Positions 17,112-24,652 of a stretch of 64,000 nucleotides of DNA are shown one piece after another (position 1 is the first letter of the stretch; the number at the start of each line of letters is the position of its first letter). The stretch covers positions 1,364,001-1,428,000 of the forward strand of contig NZ_CP108032.1 of assembly GCF_036169555.1 (NCBI RefSeq), given 5' to 3'. The position numbers and the translations under genes were made by a program. The notes beneath the pieces were generated by a model. That model made no database searches, had not been told where the DNA came from, and was given only the letters and a program-made list of their open reading frames with translations. This stretch comes from Streptomyces sp. NBC_00306 (GTDB lineage: Bacteria > Actinomycetota > Actinomycetes > Streptomycetales > Streptomycetaceae).

Positions 17112-17747
17112 TCAGTTCCAGTCGGTGAACGATGCGTAGCCGGAGTCCGCCAGCTGGTCCGTGACGCCTTCGAGGTCCTCGGACAGCAGGCTCCAGACGA
17201 TCAGGTCGGTGCGGATGTCGGCCCAGCCGCCGTCGGCCGTCTGTGTCCGCGCTATCCAGGCGTTCCGCAGGACACCCTCGCTGATGCAGCCGATCTTCTG
17301 GGCGACCTGCTGGGAGGCGGTGTTGTCGGCGGGGGTGCGCAGTTCCATGCGTTCGAAGCGCTGTACACGGAACAGCCACTGGGCCATGGCCAGGACGGAT
17401 TCGGTGGCGTATCCCTCGCCGCGCGCCCAGGGGGCGGTGACATAGGCGACCTCGGTGGCGAGTGTGCGCCAGTCGGTGTTCCGCAGGTGCACCATGCCGA
17501 CGAGCCGCTGAGTGAGGAATTCGGTGACGGCCAGGGCGATCCCGCGGCCTTGTGTACGTTCAGAAGGAGCGATCCTGCGCACCCAGCGCTCGGCGTCCGT
17601 CGTGGTGTACGGCTGGGGCACGGACGTCCAGGCCGTGACCATCTCGTCGTTCATCATCTCGGTGAGCGCCGGGATGTCGGCCTCTTCGAAGGGGCGCAGC
17701 ACCAACCGCTCCGTGCTGATGGACACGTCCGGGAAGGTGGTAGTCAT
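17112..17747 (-). CDS. GNAT-family N-acetyltransferase (RimJ/RimL-like)
   Basis: A 211-aa GNAT protein beginning with the RimJ-type motif STERLVLRPFEEADIPAL. The acetyl-CoA loop region reads VTAPWARGEGYATESVLAMAQW and the C-terminal helix motif is RTPADNTASQQVAQKIGC. The acceptor is unknown (protein N-terminus or small molecule). The final codons lie next to a duplicated CAGTTCCAGTCGG (17096-17122), a short direct repeat that straddles the stop. Confidence 0.88.
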   Translation of the reverse strand: MTTTFPDVSISTERLVLRPFEEADIPALTEMMNDEMVTAWTSVPQPYTTTDAERWVRRIAPSERTQGRGIALAVTEFLTQRLVGMVHLRNTDWRTLATEVAYVTAPWARGEGYATESVLAMAQWLFRVQRFERMELRTPADNTASQQVAQKIGCISEGVLRNAWIARTQTADGGWADIRTDLIVWSLLSEDLEGVTDQLADSGYASFTDWN

Positions 17748-18004
17748 GCGCGCTCCGTAACCAGGGGCCTGCTGAAAAGCCCAGCATGCAGCATGACGCG
17801 CCGGAACTGCACCACAGGGTCCCGGACTTGAGCAGGGGGCGGGAATGCCGACGGGCCCCGCACCCCCGTGAGGGAAGTGCGGAGCCCGCGGGACCGCGAC
17901 GGCCCGAAGCCCGGCTTCCGGATCGTGCCGGGCTCGCGGGCCCGAGCCGGGGGCCCAGGGCCTCTCGATCGGTTCTTGCCGGGCTCGCGTGCACGGCCCG
18001 GGGT

Positions 18005-18832
18005 CTAGCCCGCGGCGGCCGGCAGGACGGAGCCCTTGTAGGTGTCCTGGATGAACTTCTTCACCTCGGGCGAGTGCAGCAGCGTGACGAGCTTCTTCAC
18101 CCGCGGATCGTCCTCGTCGCCCTTCTTCACGGCGAGGACGTTGGCGTACTCGTTGCCCTCGGCGCTCTCCAGCAGCACGGCGTCCTTCTTGGGGTCGAGC
18201 CCCGCGTCGAGCGCGTAGTTGCTGTTGATCACCGCCGCGTCCACGTCACCGAGGACACGCGGCAGCTGCGCCGGCTCCAGTTCCTTGAACTTCAGCTTCT
18301 TCGGATTGGACGTGATGTCCGCGGGGTCGGCGGTGACGCCGGCCCCCTCCTTGAGCGTGATGACCCCCTGGGAGGCCAGCAGCAGGAGCGCCCGGCCCTC
18401 GTTGGTGGTCTCGTTCGGCACGGCGACGGTCGCACCCGCGGGCAGCTCGGCGATGTCGTCGAGCTTCTCGGCGTACACCCCCATCGGAGGCAGATAGGCC
18501 TCGGTGACGGGGACGAGGTCGGTGCCCTTCGTCGTGTTGAAGTTCTCCAGGAACGGGGCGTTCTGGTACAGGTTCGCGTCCAGCTGCCCTTCCGCGAGTG
18601 CGGTGTTGGGCAGGACGTAGTCCGTGAACTCCTTGACCTGGAGGTCCAGGCCCTCCTTCTCGGCGAGGTCCTTGGCGATGAAGTCGAGTACCTCACCGGC
18701 CGGCACGGCGGTGGCGCCGACGACGAGGGTCTTCGCGTCACCGCCGCCCTTGCCCGGTCCCGAACCGCACGCCGTCAGCGCCAGGGCGAGTGCCCCGGTC
18801 GCGGCGACGGCCGCGATGGCCCGCTTGCGCAT
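18005..18832 (-). CDS. metQ: MetQ/NlpA methionine-binding lipoprotein, paralog 1
   Basis: A 275-aa lipoprotein with a signal peptide and lipobox LTAC (Cys22), followed by the NlpA fold: VVGATAVPAGEVLDFI, DLQVKEFTDYVLPNTAL, PNETTNEGRALLLL and INSNYALDAGL. It should capture methionine (D- or L-) outside the cell for MetNI. It lies downstream of a second, divergent copy of the same gene and of metI and metN, all in the same direction. It is last in the cluster. Substrate could differ from paralog 2. Confidence 0.92.
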   Translation of the reverse strand: MRKRAIAAVAATGALALALTACGSGPGKGGGDAKTLVVGATAVPAGEVLDFIAKDLAEKEGLDLQVKEFTDYVLPNTALAEGQLDANLYQNAPFLENFNTTKGTDLVPVTEAYLPPMGVYAEKLDDIAELPAGATVAVPNETTNEGRALLLLASQGVITLKEGAGVTADPADITSNPKKLKFKELEPAQLPRVLGDVDAAVINSNYALDAGLDPKKDAVLLESAEGNEYANVLAVKKGDEDDPRVKKLVTLLHSPEVKKFIQDTYKGSVLPAAAG

Positions 18833-18881
18833 GGTGTGCTCCCTGTCGTGTCGTACGGGCTGTGGTGGTCGTCCGGGCCGG

Positions 18882-19709
18882 TCAGACGGCCGGGACCACG
18901 GAGCCCTCGTACGTGTCCTCGATGAACTTCTTCACCTCGGGCGACTTCAGCAGCTTGGCGAGCTTCACCACGCGCGGGTCCTTCTCGTTGCCCTTCTTGA
19001 CCGCGAGGAAGTTGCCGTACGGATTGCCCTTGGCGGACTCGAGGACGAGGGAGTCGTCCTTGGGGCTGAGCTTGGACTCCACGGCGTAGTTGCCGTTGAT
19101 CACGGCGGCGTCGACGTCGTCGAGCGAGCGCGGCACCTGGGCGGCCTCGATCTCCTTGAACTGGATCTTCTTGGGGTTCTCGGCGATGTCCTTGGGCGTC
19201 GCGTCGTTGCCCGCGCCGGCCTTGAGCTTGATGACGCCGTTGAGGGCGAGCAGCTTGAGGGCGCGCGCCTCGTTGGTGGTGTCGTTCGGCAGCGCGACCG
19301 TGGCGCCGTTCTTCAGGTCGGCGATCTTCTTGACCTTGTTGGAGTACAGGCCGAGGGGCTCCAGGTGCACCGTGGCGACGGGCACGATGTGCGTGCCGTT
19401 CTTCTTGTTGAAGTCGTCGAGGTACGGCTTGTGCTGGAAGTAGTTGGCACCCACCTCACCGCTCTCGGTGGCCGTGTTCGGCGTCACGTAGTCGGTGAAC
19501 TCCTTGACCTCCAGCTTGAGGCCGTCCTTCGCCGCGAGGTTGTCCTTGACGTAGTTCAGGATCTCGGCGTGCGGGACGGAGCTCGCGGCGACGACGAGCG
19601 GAGCGTCGGCGTCGGCGGAGGAACCGGAGTCGGAGCCGCAGCCGGAGAGCCCGAGGGTGAGGGCTCCGGCGGCCAGGACGGCGGTGGTGATCTTGGCGGT
19701 GTTACGCAC
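18882..19709 (-). CDS. metQ: MetQ/NlpA methionine-binding lipoprotein, paralog 2
   Basis: A 275-aa lipoprotein from a GTG at 19709, chosen because AGAAAGG lies upstream and because the signal peptide MRNTAKITTAVLAAG then fits. The lipobox is LSGC (Cys24). Family motifs match paralog 1: VVAASSVPHAEILNYV, EVKEFTDYVTPNTA, PNDTTNEARALKLL and INGNYAVESKL. The two are about 49 bp apart and clearly arose by duplication but have diverged. It follows metI by about 51 bp. Confidence 0.92.
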   Translation of the reverse strand: MRNTAKITTAVLAAGALTLGLSGCGSDSGSSADADAPLVVAASSVPHAEILNYVKDNLAAKDGLKLEVKEFTDYVTPNTATESGEVGANYFQHKPYLDDFNKKNGTHIVPVATVHLEPLGLYSNKVKKIADLKNGATVALPNDTTNEARALKLLALNGVIKLKAGAGNDATPKDIAENPKKIQFKEIEAAQVPRSLDDVDAAVINGNYAVESKLSPKDDSLVLESAKGNPYGNFLAVKKGNEKDPRVVKLAKLLKSPEVKKFIEDTYEGSVVPAV

Positions 19710-19760
19710 GAAAAGTGCCTTTCTCCATGGGTGGTACGACCCTGGTGGGGTCATGGGGGG

Positions 19761-20492
19761 TCAGGAAGTCTTGGTGGGTTCCGCGGTCGCGGTGGCGGGC
19801 TTGAGGATCCGCAGCCGGGGCGCCGAGCTGCCGCGTCCGCGCTGGTGCAGACCGCGGGCCGCGTAGTCGCCGGCGAACTGGATGAGGGAGATGACGACGG
19901 CGAGGATGGCCACCGTGATCCACATCAGTTCGGTCTCGAAGCGCTGGTAGCCGTAGCGGATGGCGATGTCGCCGAGTCCGCCCGCGCCGACCGTTCCGGC
20001 CATCGCCGAGTAGCCGATGAGCGCGACGATCGTCGTGGTGGCGCTGGAGATCAGCGACGGCAGCGACTCGGGCACCAGCACCTTGCGGACGACCGTCCAG
20101 GTGCTGCCGCCCATCGACTGCACGGCCTCGACCAGTCCTCCGTCGACCTCGCGGACGGCGGTCTCCACGAGCCGGGCGAAGAACGGGATGGCACCGATCG
20201 CCAGGGGCACGATGGCGCCCTCCCGGCCGATGGTGGTGCCGGTCAGCGCCTTGGTGAAGGGCATCAGCGCGACCATGAGGATGATGAACGGCATCGAGCG
20301 CGTGACGTTCACGATCTGGCCGATCACCTTGTTCAGCAGGGAGCTGCTGAGCAGGCCGCCGCGGTCCGTGAGGACGAGGACGACACCGAGCGGCAGTCCG
20401 CCGACGACGGCGATGAGGGTGGACCAGCCCACCATGTAGAGGGTGTCCCAACAGGCCTGCTCCAGCAGGGGCTGCATCTCCGACCAGGTCAC
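19761..20492 (-). CDS. metI: Methionine ABC transporter permease
   Basis: A 243-aa integral membrane subunit with about five helices. The EAA-type cytoplasmic loop that contacts the ATPase reads VEAVQSMGGSTWTVVRKVLVPESLPSL, typical of MetI. RSMPFIILMVALMPF is another family signature. The start overlaps the metN stop as ATGA, so the two are translationally coupled. The C-terminus has a basic, Thr-rich tail beyond the usual end. Confidence 0.93.
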   Translation of the reverse strand: MTWSEMQPLLEQACWDTLYMVGWSTLIAVVGGLPLGVVLVLTDRGGLLSSSLLNKVIGQIVNVTRSMPFIILMVALMPFTKALTGTTIGREGAIVPLAIGAIPFFARLVETAVREVDGGLVEAVQSMGGSTWTVVRKVLVPESLPSLISSATTTIVALIGYSAMAGTVGAGGLGDIAIRYGYQRFETELMWITVAILAVVISLIQFAGDYAARGLHQRGRGSSAPRLRILKPATATAEPTKTS

Positions 20493-21529
20493 TTGGCACC
20501 GTCCTTCACAAGCTCGCCCGTAACGGCCTCGTCGGCCACCTCGACCTGGAGTCCCTGCTCGCGCAGGAATCCGATCGGTACGACGTTCTCCTCGAACCGG
20601 CCGGGCAGCTCGATCCGCATCCGGCCGACCTGCCGGCCAGCGACCGTGTCCATCGCGGCGCCGAGGATCGAGATGTCGATGTTGTACGTACGGGAGAGCT
20701 GCGAGATCACCGGACGGGTGGCGGCCTCACCGTGGAAGGTGACGTCGACGACCGTGCGGTCGAGGCCCGAGGCGTCGCCGCTGACCGGGAAGAGCGCGGC
20801 GGCCAGCTCGGAGCCCGGGGTGGCGAGCAGCTCGCTGACGGTGCCGGACTCGATGATGCGGCCCTGTTCCATCAGGGCCGCGGAGTCGCAGACCGTCTTG
20901 ACGACGTCCATCTCGTGCGTGATGAGCAGGACCGTCAGTCCCAGCTGGCGGTTGAGGTCGCGCAGCAGATGGAGGATGGAGCGGGTGGTCTCCGGGTCGA
21001 GCGCGCTGGTGGCCTCGTCGGAGAGCAGCACCTTGGGGTCGCCGGCGAGGGCCCGGGCGATGCCGACCCGCTGCTTCTGGCCGCCCGAGAGCTGGCTCGG
21101 GTAGGCCTTGGCCTTGTCGGCGAGGCCGACGAGGTCGAGGAGTTCGAGCGCCTTGCGGGAGCGTTCCCGGCCGGAGATGCCGAGGATCTCCAGCGGCAGT
21201 TCCACGTTGTCCTGCACGGTGCGCGAGGACAGCAGGTTGAAGTGCTGGAAGACCATGCCGATACGGCTGCGGGCTTCGCGCAGCTGCTTGCCCGCCCGCG
21301 GTCCGCGGCCGGCGAGAGCGGTGAGGTCCTTACCGGCCACGGTCACGGTGCCGGCGGTGGGACGTTCCAGGAGGTTCACGCAGCGGATGAGCGAGGACTT
21401 GCCGGCGCCGCTCTGGCCGATGACGCCGTACACCTCGCCCTCCTCGACGTGGAGATCGACGCCGTCCAGGGCGGTGACCTCGCGTCCTCGCGAGCGGTAG
21501 ACCTTGGTCAGGCCCGTAGTGGTGATCAC
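20489..21529 (-). CDS. metN: Methionine ABC transporter ATP-binding protein
   Basis: A 346-aa ABC ATPase. Walker A is GQSGAGKSS, the signature is LSGGQKQRVG, Walker B is VLLSDEATSALDP, and the switch His is in LLITHEMDV. The C-terminal NIL domain (about 265-340, ISQLSRTYNIDISILGA, GRMRIELPG) is the methionine-sensing regulatory domain of MetN. I choose the GTG at 21529 because ACGGA lies 8 nt upstream and the protein then begins ITTTGLTKVY like its relatives. In-frame GTGs at 21544 and 21622 would extend it. A Cys/Met-rich leader peptide lies upstream. Confidence 0.92.
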   Translation of the reverse strand: MITTTGLTKVYRSRGREVTALDGVDLHVEEGEVYGVIGQSGAGKSSLIRCVNLLERPTAGTVTVAGKDLTALAGRGPRAGKQLREARSRIGMVFQHFNLLSSRTVQDNVELPLEILGISGRERSRKALELLDLVGLADKAKAYPSQLSGGQKQRVGIARALAGDPKVLLSDEATSALDPETTRSILHLLRDLNRQLGLTVLLITHEMDVVKTVCDSAALMEQGRIIESGTVSELLATPGSELAAALFPVSGDASGLDRTVVDVTFHGEAATRPVISQLSRTYNIDISILGAAMDTVAGRQVGRMRIELPGRFEENVVPIGFLREQGLQVEVADEAVTGELVKDGAK

Positions 21530-21717
21530 AGGGATATCCGTCACTGTCGAGTGCACGGCAGGGGTGTCGCCGGGCACGGGGCATTCACATTCGGAAAGCG
21601 GCACGGATTCGTTCCGGAGCACGGAACGGGAAAAGTGCGCGGGGGCAGGCGTGGTCCATGGCTATGGACGCGGTGTCTGCGGTCTCACTTCGGGGCGCGA
21701 AACAACGGCAGGGGCCC

Positions 21718-21804
21718 TCAGAAGGCGCACATTCGACACATACAACGAGCACCGGGCGTCGTGATCGCCTCGGTCGCAAGGGTGCGGCTGCTCGTCGTGG
21801 TCAT
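21718..21804 (-). CDS. Cys/Met-rich leader peptide (28 aa) upstream of metN
   Basis: A 28-codon frame, MTTTSSRTLATEAITTPGAR followed by CMCRMCAF and stop. Three Cys and two Met codons fall in the last eight residues. It ends about 190 nt before metN. No Shine-Dalgarno is seen, and TTTACT ends 7 nt before the ATG, so it may be leaderless. Short Cys-rich leader peptides that control sulfur genes by ribosome stalling or attenuation are known in actinobacteria; its role in sensing Cys or Met supply for the metNIQ cluster is inference. Confidence 0.5.
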   Translation of the reverse strand: MTTTSSRTLATEAITTPGARCMCRMCAF

Positions 21805-21887
21805 GGCGGCAAGTAAACCAGACCGTCACACCGGACGATCACAGCCGTCCGAATAGCGGACAGCCCTGATACGGAAAATGGACGGAG

Positions 21888-22535
21888 TCACTCCGCTGCG
21901 GTGATCTCCAGGCCGGCCCCGCTGACCTGCGCAGACACCGCCGAGAGGTCACGGACGACGACATCGGCCAGCAGCTCGGTCGCCGCGTGCGTTGTGGTCA
22001 AGGCCACGGTTCGCATGCCTGCGGCCCGCCCCGCGGTCAGTCCCGCCGGGGCGTCCTCGAAGACCACACAACCCTCCGGCCGCACCCCGAGCCGGCGCGC
22101 GCCGAGCAGGAAGGGCTCCGGGTCCGGCTTGCCCCGGGTGATGTCGTCCGCGGCGATGAGGTTCTTGGGCCGGATGCCGACCTCTTCGAGCCGCGCCTCG
22201 GCCAGCCGCCGCGTCGCGGAAGTGACGACCGCCCAGCGGTCGGCGGGCAGGCTGTCCAGGAGTTCGGCGGTGCCGGGCAGGAGCACGACTCCCCCGGCGA
22301 CGTCCTCGACCTCCAGCTGCTCGATACGGGCCACGGCCTCGGGGACCACCGCGGCGGGCAGCAGGTCGGCGGCTATCTCCACGGCGGGACGGCCGTGCAG
22401 CTCGACGCGGGCGAAGTCCTCCGCGGTGATGCCGTACTCCCGCGCCCAACGGGTCCAGCAGCGGTACACCGACTCCATCGAGGAGACGAGGGTTCCGTCG
22501 TTGTCGAACAGCAGGGCTTCGGCGGGGATCTTCAT
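21888..22535 (-). CDS. HAD-family phosphatase (beta-phosphoglucomutase-like)
   Basis: A 215-aa haloacid-dehalogenase-fold hydrolase. Motif I is LLFDNDGTLV with Asp11 and Asp13, motif II is VVTSATRRLAEARLEEVG, and motif III/IV is GKPDPEPFLLGARRLG ... CVVFEDAPAGLTAGRAAG. It has the helical cap of the sugar-phosphatase/PGM subgroup. DNDGT replaces the more usual DxDGT spacing without loss of either Asp. It starts at the ATG after GGGAGC. The substrate is probably a sugar phosphate. Confidence 0.88.
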   Translation of the reverse strand: MKIPAEALLFDNDGTLVSSMESVYRCWTRWAREYGITAEDFARVELHGRPAVEIAADLLPAAVVPEAVARIEQLEVEDVAGGVVLLPGTAELLDSLPADRWAVVTSATRRLAEARLEEVGIRPKNLIAADDITRGKPDPEPFLLGARRLGVRPEGCVVFEDAPAGLTAGRAAGMRTVALTTTHAATELLADVVVRDLSAVSAQVSGAGLEITAAE

Positions 22536-22592
22536 GCTCCCGACCCTACGGGGCGCACCGGGGCCGCTCGCATCGGGCCTTTTGGCCCGTAA

Positions 22593-22598
22593 TACGCT
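22593..22598 (+). promoter_or_regulatory. -10 box for a leaderless transcript
   Basis: TACGCT ends 6 nt before the ATG at 22605. Just upstream GGGCCTTTTGGCCC (22577-22590 region) forms a short palindrome that could be an operator or terminator. Confidence 0.45.
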
Positions 22599-22604
22599 CG
22601 GGCC

Positions 22605-22964
22605 ATGCTTGACGCCCTGACGGTCGCGGTCGCCGTGACCGCGCTCGCTCTCGCCGCCTGGTGCGGCTTCGCCGCCTATCGCGATCAGCCGACCAAGGAC
22701 TGGCACTTCATCGGCATGGCCGTGGTGACCGTCCTCGCGCTGGCGCAGCTGGTGGTGGGCATCGTGCAACTGGCGCGCGGGCAGGAGGCGCACGAGGGCA
22801 ACACGATCTTCGTCGCGTATCTCATCGGCTCGTTCCTCTCGGTCCCGGCCGCCGGGTTCCTGTCACTGACGGAGCGGACCCGCTGGGGGTCGGCGACCGT
22901 CGCGGCCGGGGCCGTGGTCCTCGCGGTACTCGAAGTACGGCTCTACGACATCTGGGGAGGCTGA
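22605..22964 (+). CDS. Small polytopic membrane protein, unknown function
   Basis: A 119-aa protein with four predicted membrane helices (about 3-22, 38-58, 68-88, 96-114). It begins MLDALTVAVAVTALALAAW. I recognise no catalytic motif. No ribosome site is present, and a TACGCT box 6 nt before the ATG suggests a leaderless transcript. The next membrane protein gene starts 2 nt after its stop, so they form an operon and may act together. Confidence 0.75.
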   Translation: MLDALTVAVAVTALALAAWCGFAAYRDQPTKDWHFIGMAVVTVLALAQLVVGIVQLARGQEAHEGNTIFVAYLIGSFLSVPAAGFLSLTERTRWGSATVAAGAVVLAVLEVRLYDIWGG

Positions 22965-22966
22965 CG

Positions 22967-23404
22967 ATGGCCGAGCCCGTCACCGGCGAGAAGAGCGGCC
23001 GGCAGGAGCGGACCACGCTGGTCCAGGGCCCCGGACTGCTGCTGGTGTGGCTGTACGGAGTGATGTCGGTCGGCGCGGTGTCGCGCTCGGTCTACCAGAT
23101 CCTCACCGACTTCGGCAGCGCCCCGCTGGCGCACGTGCTCTCCGCCGTCGCCGCCGTGGTGTACGCGTTCATCACCTACACCCTGGTCCGCGGCGGGGAG
23201 AAGGCCCGCAGGGCGGCGCTGGTGTGCTGCGCCGCCGAGCTCGCGGGTGTCCTGATCGTCGGTACCTGGACGGTGCTGGATCCGTCCGCCTTCCCCGACT
23301 CGACGGTCTGGTCGGAGTACGGCATGGGCTATCTCTTCATCCCGGTGCTGCTGCCGGTCACCGGCATGCTGTGGCTGCGCCGCTCACGCAGGCAGCCCGC
23401 GTAG
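22967..23404 (+). CDS. Small integral membrane protein, unknown function
   Basis: A 145-aa protein with about four membrane helices (LLVWLYGVMSVGAVS, HVLSAVAAVVYAFITYTLV, LVCCAAELAGVLIVGTW, GYLFIPVLLPVTGMLWL) and short charged ends. GGGGAGG lies 5 nt before the ATG. It is the second gene of a two-gene operon. The stop codon lies inside the terminator hairpin. The protein is conserved in general type in actinobacteria, but I cannot assign a role. Confidence 0.75.
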   Translation: MAEPVTGEKSGRQERTTLVQGPGLLLVWLYGVMSVGAVSRSVYQILTDFGSAPLAHVLSAVAAVVYAFITYTLVRGGEKARRAALVCCAAELAGVLIVGTWTVLDPSAFPDSTVWSEYGMGYLFIPVLLPVTGMLWLRRSRRQPA

Positions 23405-23441
23405 GGAGTGTCCGCCGCGGACACGGCCTACGCGGGCTGCC
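23391..23441. terminator. Bidirectional two-part hairpin terminator
   Basis: An outer perfect 15-bp stem (23391-23405 with 23427-23441) encloses an inner 7-bp hairpin (GTGTCCG/CGGACAC). It overlaps the end of the plus-strand gene and precedes the stop of the convergent GNAT gene. Confidence 0.85.
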
Positions 23442-23447
23442 CGGGCA

Positions 23448-23951
23448 CTATGCGCTGGCGACGAACTCCCGTGCGGCCGCTTCCTTCTGGAGCGTGACCA
23501 GCGTGAGTCTCGGGCCAACCTGCTCGCTGGATACCTGTACATATCCGCGGCTGCGGTAGAGCCGGAGGTTGCTCTCGCTGCGGTGGCCGGTGAACAGCTG
23601 GAAGCGCTTGGCCGCGGGCTCCGCGGCGAAGCCCTTCTCGATCGCGTCGAGCAGCCGGCCGCCGAGACCGTGGCGCTGCATCCGCGGGTGCACGATGAGT
23701 TTGGCGATCCGGGCCGTCCCCTCCTCGTCGACCCGGCCGCGCACGGAGGCGATCACCTCGTCACCGAGCCTGGCCACCAGGGCGTGGCCCTGGTCGATCT
23801 CGGCCCGCAGATCGTCGAGTGACTGGGTGAGGGGCTCGATGCCGTAGTCCCCGTAGAGCTCGGCCTCGGCCTGGTAGCACAGATACTGCAGCTTGAGGAT
23901 CTGCTCCGCGTCCTGTGCTCTCGCCGCTGAGATGGTCACGCTCATGCCCAT
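23448..23951 (-). CDS. GNAT-family N-acetyltransferase
   Basis: A 167-aa GNAT protein. The acetyl-CoA-binding motif A is KLIVHPRMQRHGLGGRLLDAIE (R/Q-x-x-G-x-G/A type) and the C-terminal part contains TGHRSESNLRLYRSRGY, the usual tyrosine-bearing helix. The start at 23951 has GGGAGG 9 nt upstream; an ATG two codons later is also possible. The substrate is unknown. It is followed on the same strand by nothing nearby and is convergent with the two-gene membrane operon. Confidence 0.88.
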   Translation of the reverse strand: MGMSVTISAARAQDAEQILKLQYLCYQAEAELYGDYGIEPLTQSLDDLRAEIDQGHALVARLGDEVIASVRGRVDEEGTARIAKLIVHPRMQRHGLGGRLLDAIEKGFAAEPAAKRFQLFTGHRSESNLRLYRSRGYVQVSSEQVGPRLTLVTLQKEAAAREFVASA

Positions 23952-23987
23952 GTGCGCACGCCTCCCGCTCACCTGTCCGCCGGTTGT

Positions 23988-24539
23988 CTACCGCTCCTTT
24001 CCCCCATGTTCAGGAGCCGCAACCTCTGTCGTGAGCATTCTGCGCAGGCATCCCAGGCAACGGGAACGCATCGGCCCCAGACTTCCTTGTGAGATACCCA
24101 ACTCCCCTGCGATTTCCCGGTAGGTGGGGTCCTCGGGCGACAACATCGCAGTCAGCAGGCGCGGGCAGTTGCCGGGAGTGCGGGCCACGGCCGCCCGTAG
24201 GGTCCGGCGGCGTTCGGCGCGCAGCGCCGCCCGTTCCGGTCCGCCGGCCGGATCGGCCGGATCGGCCGGATCGGCCGAGAACTCTGCGCCGTACGGACGC
24301 TCCCGTGCGGCCGTGCGCCGGGCGCGCCGCGCCTCGGCCCGTACCGCGGACCTGACCCAGCGGGCCGCGTCCGGCGGTGGTCCGCCACCGTCGAGTTGTT
24401 CGAACAGCCGCACCCACACGGCCTGTTCCAGATCACCCGCGTCCATCGCCGCACCGAGGGCCTCGGCCGTCGCCTCCGCGCTCACCAACGGACGCAGGGC
24501 GCTGACGACATCAGCCGCGGAGTCATCGAGAAGCGTCAT
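23988..24539 (-). CDS. Sigma-70-family (ECF-type) RNA polymerase sigma factor
   Basis: A 183-aa protein. The N-terminal part (about 30-85, DLEQAVWVRLFEQL ... WVRSAVRAEARRARR) fits sigma region 2, and the C-terminal part (about 130-165, YREIAGELGISQGSLGPMRSRCLGCLRRML) is the region 4 helix-turn-helix. The linker contains the repeat PADPADPAG from a 9-bp GGATCGGCC DNA repeat. No anti-sigma gene is adjacent. The ATG at 24539 is chosen; a GTG 21 nt upstream is possible. Confidence 0.8.
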   Translation of the reverse strand: MTLLDDSAADVVSALRPLVSAEATAEALGAAMDAGDLEQAVWVRLFEQLDGGGPPPDAARWVRSAVRAEARRARRTAARERPYGAEFSADPADPADPAGGPERAALRAERRRTLRAAVARTPGNCPRLLTAMLSPEDPTYREIAGELGISQGSLGPMRSRCLGCLRRMLTTEVAAPEHGGKER

Positions 24540-24610
24540 GCCCGGCGGGACGTGTCCCACGGGGGCGACGGTTGCCCCGCGGGCGCGCAGTCACCCGTAC
24601 GGGCGGACAG

Positions 24611-24641
24611 GGCCTGCCCCCGCCGTACGCAGGGGCAGGCC
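24611..24641. terminator. Hairpin terminator after the glycerophosphodiesterase gene
   Basis: A 10-bp stem (GGCCTGCCCC with GGGGCAGGCC) closes an 11-nt loop, 12 bp past the stop codon of the gene on the minus strand. Confidence 0.75.
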
Positions 24642-24652
24642 GGTTCCCCGGG

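Noticed and set aside
12179..17128. A 1649-codon open frame on the plus strand, antisense to cobT and cobL
   Set aside because: It is a mirror of the high-GC coding strand. Its codons lack third-position GC bias, its translation is Arg/Gly/Leu-rich with no domain, and the minus-strand genes under it are certain.
21530..21887. SAM riboswitch upstream of metN
   Set aside because: No SAM-I or SAM-IV core pattern is visible; the leader peptide is a better candidate. A covariance scan could overturn this.
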